From Flavobacteriales bacterium (GTDB taxonomy: Bacteria; Bacteroidota; Bacteroidia; Flavobacteriales; Flavobacteriaceae), in contig WGAP01000047.1 in assembly GCA_015494775.1 (NCBI GenBank), forward strand, positions 1-7,734: a stretch of 7,734 nt of DNA, given 5' to 3'. Numbering within the stretch: position 1 is the stretch's first letter; every line of letters begins with the position of its first letter. Positions 1 to 5,327 of this stretch are shown in pieces. Below the pieces are notes generated by a model, which had not been told where the DNA came from, searched no databases, and saw nothing but the letters and a program-made list of their open reading frames with translations. The translations under genes were made by a program, and so were the position numbers.

Positions 1-1
1 C

Positions 2-496
2 ATGCCCGCGGGCGCGCATGCGCGTTACGATGCCGTCCAACGGACTTATCATTATCACATTATCGATCGCAAGAATCCTTTCCTGGCCGACCGTGCCTGG
101 CGTTTGCCCGAACTGCCGGATGCGGAACGCATGAACCGGGCGGCGGAAATCTTGTTCGATTACAAGGATTTTCAAAGTTTTTCGAAGGTCAAAACCGATG
201 TAAAAACCTTTCTTTGTCGCATCGACGAAGCGCGGTGGGAACGCCGGGGCAAGCACGAATTGGTTTTCCGCGTTTCGGCCGACCGTTTCCTACGCGGCAT
301 GGTACGCGCCCTGGTAGGCACCATGGTGGAAATAGGCCGAGGAAAGCGTGCACCGGAGGATATGCACCGCATCCTGCAAGCCCGCGACCGCCGGGCGGCG
401 GGACCTGCGGCACCGGCCAAAGGGCTCTTCCTTACCGATGTGCGCTACAAGCCGGAATTACAGGCCTTGATTGACAAGGCGGAAGAGGAAATTTGA
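2..496 (+). CDS. truA: tRNA pseudouridine synthase A, 3' part (5' end outside window)
   Basis: TruA converts uridines 38-40 in the anticodon stem-loop of many tRNAs to pseudouridine in the cytoplasm. The frame is open from the left edge and stops with TGA at 494-496. The 164 visible residues are about two-thirds of a TruA of roughly 250. The ATG at 2 is internal, because family-conserved sequence begins immediately: the R-Y-D-A...R-T-Y-H-Y block at fragment residues 8-18. Further matches are the D-F-x-S-F-S-K-x-x-T-D-V-K-T block at 56-69, the A-D-R-F-L-R-x-M-V-R...V-G-T...G-R-G-K block at 93-115, and the R-D-R-x-x-A-G-x-x-A-P-x-x-G-L-x-L motif at 128-144. The segment carrying the catalytic aspartate (GRTDxGVHA in the family) lies upstream of the window and cannot be checked. 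The next gene starts 166 nt downstream behind its own promoter, so truA is probably the last gene of its unit. Identification is secure from several independent conserved blocks. Confidence 0.95.
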   Translation: MPAGAHARYDAVQRTYHYHIIDRKNPFLADRAWRLPELPDAERMNRAAEILFDYKDFQSFSKVKTDVKTFLCRIDEARWERRGKHELVFRVSADRFLRGMVRALVGTMVEIGRGKRAPEDMHRILQARDRRAAGPAAPAKGLFLTDVRYKPELQALIDKAEEEI

Positions 497-603
497 ATAA
501 TAAAATGTTTGATTTCTAAAAAACCGAAATAGCGGACTTCCCGAACCTCATAAAAATCTTTTCCCTTTTGTTGATTTTTTCTTCAAAAATCCGTAAAAAT
601 ATA
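497..603. other. AT-rich intergenic region after truA
   Basis: This is the stretch between the truA stop and the -33 box of the next promoter. It is clearly more AT-rich than the flanking coding DNA and holds no credible ORF. The only structure seen is a weak AT-rich inverted repeat (GATTTTT at 573-579, AAAAATC at 585-591, 5-nt loop) with no following T-run. No convincing intrinsic terminator for truA is visible, so truA may end by Rho-dependent or undetected signals. Confidence 0.5.
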
Positions 604-635
604 TTTGATTTCCGGGTCAAAATTTCGTAACTTTG
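604..635 (+). promoter_or_regulatory. Bacteroidota-type promoter (-33 TTTG, -7 TAACTTTG)
   Basis: TTTG at 604-607 and TAACTTTG at 628-635 are separated by 20 nt. This matches the known Bacteroidota primary-sigma consensus TTTG-N19-21-TAnnTTTG in both boxes and in spacing. Transcription would begin around 640, giving a leader of about 20 nt before the ATG at 663. The -7 box covers the in-frame TTG at 633, which rules that codon out as the translation start for this transcript. No Shine-Dalgarno sequence precedes the ATG, as is common in this phylum. Confidence 0.8.
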
Positions 636-662
636 AATGATAAATCTTCAAATCTCATACCC

Positions 663-2402
663 ATGAAAAAAATTATCCTTTTCCTTTTGTCCTTGTGGGT
701 TTCCGCCACCCTTTTCGGTCAAGCCACCGATTTGTATTTTAGTATGTATATCGAAGGCAGCGGAAGCAACAAGGCCTTGGCCATCTACAACGGCACCGGT
801 GCCGACGTGGATTTGAGCGCCTACTCCGTTTTGGAATTTTCCAATGGGAACACTTCTCCCACCAATACCTTGTCTTGGGCATCGGGACAAATCCTTCCTG
901 CGGGACAGGTTTATGTGATTGCCAATGCCAGTGCCGACCAAGCCATTCTGAACGTGGCCGACACCACGCATTCGGTTACCTATTTCAACGGTGATGATGC
1001 CGTTTACCTGGTCAAGGGGGCCGACACTTTGGACAAAATCGGCCAAGCAGGCGAACGTCCTTCCAGCGGCGGTTGGGATGTGGCCGGCGTTACGGCTGCC
1101 ACCAAAAACCACACATTGACCCGTAAAACCACCGTTTGCAGTCCCAATAACGACTGGACGGCTTCGGCCGGCACCGATGCGGCCAGCTCCGAATGGGTGG
1201 TAAGTGCCATCAATTCCCATTTTTCCGACTTGGATACTTATTCGGGTTGTTCGTCCAATCCCGAAATCAGCATCACTTCTCCGTCGGACAATCAAGTGTT
1301 CAGCCCCGAAACCACCGAAACCGATGTGAGTTTTACGGTAACCAATTTCAACGTGGACGCTCCTTCCAACGGCGACGGCTACATCGTTTATACCGTCAAT
1401 GCGGGCACGCCGCAAAACCATTACACCACAAGCCCCATTCACCTGACCGGACTTACGGCCGGCACTTCCTACACCGTGGTTTTGGAATTGGTGGATAACA
1501 ACGGCGCTTCACTCAGCCCCGCCGTGGCCGATACCGTGCATTTCCAAGTGGCCGATTATATCCAAGTGCCCAACCTGGCCGCACTGCGCGCCGGCACCAT
1601 CGGTCAGTATTACGAAGTAACGGGCGAAGTGATAATCACCGCCGGCGAAGACTACGGTAGCTATTTCAAAGGATTTGTTCAAGATGCTACGGCAGGCATT
1701 ATGATTTACGACCCCGGTCATGTGATCAATACGGGCAATTACCAACCCTACGACGGCGTAACCAACGCCAAAGGCCGCCTGACTTCCTACCGCGATGTAA
1801 TGGAACTTGTTCCCACGATTGACCCGGGCGGTCCTTCGTCCAACGGCAACGTTATCACGCCCGAAACGGTAACGGTGGCCCAATTGAATGCCAACCTGGA
1901 CGATTACGAATCCGAACTGATCAAAGTGGAAAACGCCACCATCGACCCGGGTTCCGATACGCAGTTTCAAATGAATACCAATTACAATGTGGCACAAGGA
2001 AATGATACCATTGTGCTACGTGTAATATTCAGCGATCTGGCAGGTGATAATATTCCTTCGGGTGCGCAAAACATTACGGCCATTGCCGGGCAATATTACA
2101 GCACATCGCAAATCTATCCGCGCGACGAAACCGACCTTGAAAACTACCAAAGCATCGGCAAAAACGCCATTCCCCATTTGCAAGTTTATCCCAACCCCGT
2201 TTCCGGCGATTTTGTATATGTCCGCTCGGGTATCAATGATGATATGCAAATCAAAATTTACGACTTGGCCGGAAAACCCGTGATGGCCGCTACCCTTCCC
2301 AACGGCGGAAAATTGAGTTTGAAATCCTTGGGGCAAGGCATTTACCTGATGGACATTACCCAAGGCGCCTACCATTCGGTTGTGAAACTGGTTAAAAAAT
2401 AA
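663..2402 (+). CDS. Secreted T9SS cargo: lamin-tail, Ig-like, OB-fold-like and sorting domains
   Basis: This is a 579-residue exported protein. Residues 1-20 (MKK, a hydrophobic core, then A-T-L-F-G-Q) form a signal peptide. Residues about 21-195 resemble a lamin-tail domain (LTD): Y-I-E-G-S-x-S-N-K-A-L-x-I-Y-N-G-T-G near the start, V-Y-V-I-A-N-A-S-A-D, then F-N-G-D-D-A-V and H-T-L-T-R-K. Residues about 199-298 look like an Ig/FN3-type domain. Residues about 303-497 resemble an OB-fold-like module (DUF5689/YhcR type), ending in Q-I-Y-P-R-D-E-T-D-L. Residues 503-579 are a T9SS type A sorting domain with Y-P-N-P at 509-512, I-Y-D-L-A-G-K, G-I-Y-L-M-D-I and a K-L-V-K-K end. The only cysteines are C159 and C196, a possible disulfide. 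The start at 663 is chosen over the in-frame TTG at 633 because the signal peptide begins there and the TTG lies in the promoter. The protein should cross the inner membrane by Sec and the outer membrane by T9SS, then be anchored to the surface or released. No catalytic domain is visible. LTD and OB modules often flank extracellular nucleases, so binding of nucleic acid or another polymer is possible but unproven. Confidence 0.88.
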   Translation: MKKIILFLLSLWVSATLFGQATDLYFSMYIEGSGSNKALAIYNGTGADVDLSAYSVLEFSNGNTSPTNTLSWASGQILPAGQVYVIANASADQAILNVADTTHSVTYFNGDDAVYLVKGADTLDKIGQAGERPSSGGWDVAGVTAATKNHTLTRKTTVCSPNNDWTASAGTDAASSEWVVSAINSHFSDLDTYSGCSSNPEISITSPSDNQVFSPETTETDVSFTVTNFNVDAPSNGDGYIVYTVNAGTPQNHYTTSPIHLTGLTAGTSYTVVLELVDNNGASLSPAVADTVHFQVADYIQVPNLAALRAGTIGQYYEVTGEVIITAGEDYGSYFKGFVQDATAGIMIYDPGHVINTGNYQPYDGVTNAKGRLTSYRDVMELVPTIDPGGPSSNGNVITPETVTVAQLNANLDDYESELIKVENATIDPGSDTQFQMNTNYNVAQGNDTIVLRVIFSDLAGDNIPSGAQNITAIAGQYYSTSQIYPRDETDLENYQSIGKNAIPHLQVYPNPVSGDFVYVRSGINDDMQIKIYDLAGKPVMAATLPNGGKLSLKSLGQGIYLMDITQGAYHSVVKLVKK

Positions 2403-2417
2403 GGAGGATACCTGCCT
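2400..2417 (+). other. SD-like TAAGGAGG at the stop codon, able to form a small hairpin
   Basis: The stop codon at 2400-2402 is part of TAAGGAGG (2400-2407), a strong complement to the usual 16S rRNA 3' end. No ATG or GTG follows at a usable distance and no ORF begins here, so it is not a functional ribosome binding site for a gene. AGGAGG (2402-2407) can pair with CCTgCCT (2411-2417, one bulged G) around a 3-nt loop, which would hide the motif in a hairpin just before the terminator. Probably incidental. Confidence 0.4.
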
Positions 2418-2423
2418 GTCATC

Positions 2424-2459
2424 AAACCGTCCGGTATTTGGCCGGACGGTTTTTATTTT
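2424..2459 (+). terminator. Intrinsic terminator after the T9SS cargo gene
   Basis: A perfect 11-bp inverted repeat has its left arm AAACCGTCCGG at 2424-2434, a 7-nt loop at 2435-2441 and its right arm CCGGACGGTTT at 2442-2452. It leads directly into a T-rich tract at 2450-2459 interrupted by one A. It starts 21 nt after the stop of the secreted-protein gene and should separate that gene's transcript from the downstream protease gene. The T tract also overlaps where the next promoter's -33 box would fall. Confidence 0.9.
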
Positions 2460-2483
2460 ACGATTTAATAATTTGTAATTTTG
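2452..2483 (+). promoter_or_regulatory. Probable promoter of the metalloprotease-barrel gene (-7 TAATTTTG)
   Basis: TAATTTTG at 2476-2483 matches the Bacteroidota -7 consensus TAnnTTTG exactly. At the expected 20-nt distance the -33 position (2452-2455) reads TTTA, one mismatch from TTTG, and lies within the T tract of the preceding terminator. The -7 box ends 15 nt before the ATG at 2499, so the leader would be only about 10 nt. It overlaps the in-frame TTG at 2481, which argues against that codon as a start. Confidence 0.55.
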
Positions 2484-2498
2484 ATTAAAAATCGGAAA

Positions 2499-5288
2499 AT
2501 GCGAAGCATTCGTTATTTTTTTCTGCTGATTTTGTTTGGAAAAATTTCCGCCCTTTTTTCTCAACAACTTCCGCCTTCGGTGCAGTGGCGGGAAATCGAC
2601 ACCAAACATTACCGCGTGATTTATCCCCGGGAAATAGATTCCACGGCCCGGAAAACCGCCGTTTTTTTGGAAAAAAATTTCCGGTTTGTTTCACATAATT
2701 TCGGTGGCCGGCACCCCAAAACGCCGGTGGTCCTTAATCCTTATTATTCCGTCCCCAACGGTTATTCAACCCTGATGCCCCGGCATTCGCAATGGTATAT
2801 GATGCCCGGCTCCTTCGGGCGTGTTTGGTACAAGGAATTAGGCATCCACGAAATGCGCCACATGATGCAATTCGATGCCATGAACCGCGGATTGATTCGC
2901 GTGGCACATTGGCTCACCGGCGACGCGGGTCAAACGCTGTTGATGTTTTGGGCCTATCCCATGTGGTTTTTCGAAGGCGATGCGGTTTATACCGAAACGG
3001 CCTACGGCGATTACGGCCGCGGCTTTTCGGGTTATTTTGCCGCACCGGTCAAGGCCATCGCCCTGGAATATCCCCGCAAAAAATGGAATTACTACGATTT
3101 CTACTACCGTTCCTACAAAACCTATTACCCCACGCATTATCATTTGGGTTATCATTTGGTTGCCTATGTAAACCGGCATTTTCACGACAAACCCCTAGGC
3201 ACTCACAACCGGAGTATTTGGGACAAAATCGTGCGGGACGCCACGCTTTTTCCCGAATTGCCCGGCGCCATGAATATCGCTTTGAAAATGAACACCGGTT
3301 TGTCCTACAAACAACTCACCGATTCCACCATGGCCGAACTGCGCCGGCGGTGGACGGCCCGCTTGCCCCGAATCAAAGACAGCATGCATTACCTGCTCCC
3401 CAAGCCCGGTGCCTTTACCCATGATTATTCGTTGCAAGAAGACGAAGACGGCAACCGCTATTTCCTGCGTACGGGATTCGACGACGCTCCTACCATTATG
3501 CAATTACTTCCGGACGGAAAAACCCGAAAAATCCGGCAAATTCCCGCTTACGATTTTTATGTAGGCGGCCATTATTTGCTTTGGGCCGAAAATAAAGTCC
3601 ATCCCCGCTGGCACAACCGTATCCGGACCCGTGCAGTGTTGTATGATTTACACACCGGAAAAATTTTACATATTGATAAAAAACGCAATTACGGCAAGTT
3701 TAATTTGAATGCTTCGGGACAATATATTTTGGCTACCTATATGGATTCCTCCTTGGTTCCGCATTTGGAAATAATGCAAACACCCGACGGGAAAACCATC
3801 GTTGACCGCGCACTTCCTCAATTTACGGCTATTTTTTCCCCCGACATGGCACCGGACGGAAAAAAAGTGGCCTTTACGGCCCAAGTGGAAGGGCAAGGAA
3901 CGGGAATTTTTTTGGGGAAAAATATTTTTGACAAAAATTTCGCTATCGAAACCCTTTCCGCTCCCGTTTGGCGTTCCGTGCCGGGTGAGTTGGCTTTCCG
4001 GGACAATGATCACTTGCTTTGGGTGGAAGATTATCACGGCGTCAATGTGTGGGAAAAAGATTTAAAAAGCGGTCGCATCGATATGCTAACGCACCGCCCC
4101 TACAAAGTACTCAATCCGCAGGGCGGAACGGATTCCCTTTATTTTTCGGACTACACGATAAACGGCTACCGGCTGGCCTCCATTGCCTACAAGGATTTGC
4201 ACCGCCAAAACCGCAACAGCATCGACCAAAAGTTTGAAGATTATATAAATCCGCTTGATATTTTTAAACGATACTATCCTCCCATGCATTTTCATGGCGA
4301 CAGTTTAACATATGTGGTTTCACCTGAAATTCCGAATGAAACCGGCGACACAACCTTACACCGCAAAAAATACAACCACCTGCGCAATTGGTTCCGTCCG
4401 CATTCGTGGTTCGGTTTTTTGGCCGTGGATACCAATTATAACGTAGGAATAACGGGCACTATCATTTCGCGCGACGTTTTGGACGAAACCTCGTGGGCCG
4501 TTGCGGGAACCTATTACAATCCGTCCTACTTCCAATGGCAAGCAAGCATGGAATTTCGCCGTTGGTTCCCCGTCCTCGGACTTTGGGGCGGAAGGGATTT
4601 TTACAACGGCCGCTATACCGACCGTTACGGAGCTTATGTCAAATTTCCGCTCGATTTTTCTTCGGGTATTTGGACGCGTTCCGTGCAGTTATACACTGGC
4701 TGGTCCGCAAACCGGAGTTTTTCCGGCCATTATCAATTGTGGCAATCTTCCGTTTCGTTTTCCGTAGCCAGTCAAAAAAGCTATCGGGACATCCGAAGTC
4801 GCAGGGCTTTTTCCTTCGATATTTCGGGCGGATGGCAACCGGATAATGCCGCCACCGGACTGAAATGGACGGCCTCGGCCCATTTGCCCGGGGCTTTCCG
4901 GCATGATTTTGTCCGCTTATCCGCCGGTTTTCAAACCAAAAGTTCCGCCTTTCCTTTGCCCAACACTTTGTCCGTGCTTTCGGTGGAAAATAATTACAAC
5001 TACACCAAGCTATGGAAGGCCGGTATCGGCTGGCAAATACCCTTGGGCTATCCCGATTGGGGGTGGAAGCGCGTGTTCCGCATCAAACGCCTGCGTGGCG
5101 GCCCTGTGGCTGAATGGGCCTTGGCCGACGGGCACGCTTATTACGGATTGGGCGGCGAATTGATTGCCGACTGGAACCTGCTGGGTTTGATTGCTTCTTT
5201 TCCCATTGGCGTCCGGGCGCTTTATATCCCGCAACTCAACCGTGTGGGCGTAGCGGCCGTGGTTTTGGATATTCCCCTGGGATTTTAG
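2499..5288 (+). CDS. Predicted outer-membrane zinc metalloprotease: gluzincin, beta-propeller and beta-barrel
   Basis: This is a 929-residue protein with no cysteine. Residues 1 to about 22 are a signal peptide (basic start, hydrophobic core, then A-L-F-S-Q-Q). The N-terminal domain (about 25-300) looks like a peptidase MA/M1-like gluzincin. It has a strand-rich P-V-V-L-N-P-Y-Y-S-V-P-N-G segment, the zinc motif H-E-M-R-H at 117-121, and W-F-F-E-G-D-A-V-Y, whose E159 is the likely third zinc ligand. A helical H-L-G-Y-H-L-V-A-Y-V segment follows. Residues about 305-570 read as a TolB/PD40-like beta-propeller (repeats such as S-P-D-M-A-P-D-G-K-K-V-A-F-T-A). From about 630 to the end, alternating aromatic and polar strands and the final aromatic residue (P-L-G-F) indicate an outer-membrane beta-barrel. 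The inferred role is an envelope protease anchored in the outer membrane; its substrate, and which side of the membrane the protease faces, are unknown. I recall a similar domain order in proteins of other phyla such as Gemmatimonadota, but no search was possible. The ATG at 2499 is chosen over the TTG at 2481 because the signal peptide fits and the TTG lies inside the -7 box. The gene sits between a terminator and leuS. The domain calls are inferred from motifs. Confidence 0.85.
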   Translation: MRSIRYFFLLILFGKISALFSQQLPPSVQWREIDTKHYRVIYPREIDSTARKTAVFLEKNFRFVSHNFGGRHPKTPVVLNPYYSVPNGYSTLMPRHSQWYMMPGSFGRVWYKELGIHEMRHMMQFDAMNRGLIRVAHWLTGDAGQTLLMFWAYPMWFFEGDAVYTETAYGDYGRGFSGYFAAPVKAIALEYPRKKWNYYDFYYRSYKTYYPTHYHLGYHLVAYVNRHFHDKPLGTHNRSIWDKIVRDATLFPELPGAMNIALKMNTGLSYKQLTDSTMAELRRRWTARLPRIKDSMHYLLPKPGAFTHDYSLQEDEDGNRYFLRTGFDDAPTIMQLLPDGKTRKIRQIPAYDFYVGGHYLLWAENKVHPRWHNRIRTRAVLYDLHTGKILHIDKKRNYGKFNLNASGQYILATYMDSSLVPHLEIMQTPDGKTIVDRALPQFTAIFSPDMAPDGKKVAFTAQVEGQGTGIFLGKNIFDKNFAIETLSAPVWRSVPGELAFRDNDHLLWVEDYHGVNVWEKDLKSGRIDMLTHRPYKVLNPQGGTDSLYFSDYTINGYRLASIAYKDLHRQNRNSIDQKFEDYINPLDIFKRYYPPMHFHGDSLTYVVSPEIPNETGDTTLHRKKYNHLRNWFRPHSWFGFLAVDTNYNVGITGTIISRDVLDETSWAVAGTYYNPSYFQWQASMEFRRWFPVLGLWGGRDFYNGRYTDRYGAYVKFPLDFSSGIWTRSVQLYTGWSANRSFSGHYQLWQSSVSFSVASQKSYRDIRSRRAFSFDISGGWQPDNAATGLKWTASAHLPGAFRHDFVRLSAGFQTKSSAFPLPNTLSVLSVENNYNYTKLWKAGIGWQIPLGYPDWGWKRVFRIKRLRGGPVAEWALADGHAYYGLGGELIADWNLLGLIASFPIGVRALYIPQLNRVGVAAVVLDIPLGF

Positions 5289-5301
5289 CGGCGGAAATCC
5301 C

Positions 5302-5309
5302 TATCTTTG
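5302..5309 (+). promoter_or_regulatory. Candidate leuS -7 promoter element TATCTTTG
   Basis: TATCTTTG is a perfect TAnnTTTG match, 14 nt after the stop of the upstream gene and 18 nt before the leuS ATG. No TTTG lies at 19-21 nt upstream (that stretch is the GC-rich end of the previous gene), so the promoter is supported by one box only. leuS could be expressed from here, by readthrough from the protease gene, or both. No terminator is visible in the 39-nt gap. Confidence 0.5.
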
Positions 5310-5327
5310 CAAGCAAAACGCCGTTCC

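Noticed and set aside
13..24. 12-bp palindrome CGCGCATGCGCG
   Set aside because: It lies inside conserved truA coding sequence and is explained by the Ala-Arg codons; there is a single copy and no supporting context.
573..591. Inverted repeat GATTTTT/AAAAATC as a truA terminator
   Set aside because: A 7-bp stem made almost only of A-T pairs, with no T-run after it, is too weak for an intrinsic terminator.
633..635. TTG as start of the secreted-protein gene
   Set aside because: It lies within the -7 promoter box TAACTTTG; the ATG at 663 starts the signal peptide.
648..1442. Minus-strand open frame (264 codons) opposite the secreted-protein gene
   Set aside because: Codon-aligned antisense shadow of a well-supported domain protein, with low-complexity Gly/Val/Ile-rich content and no domain.
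2481..2483. TTG as start of the metalloprotease-barrel gene
   Set aside because: It overlaps the -7 motif TAATTTTG; the ATG at 2499 gives a normal signal peptide.
2662..2677. T7 and A7 homopolymer tracts early in the protease gene as a phase-variation switch (also T7 at 3907-3913)
   Set aside because: Seven-base tracts are common in Lys/Phe codons and shorter than typical slippage-driven phase-variable tracts; the frame is intact.
5289..5323. CGGCG/CGCCG pairing across the gap before leuS as a terminator or regulatory hairpin
   Set aside because: A 5-bp stem with a 25-nt loop and no T tract is not stable enough to support a call.
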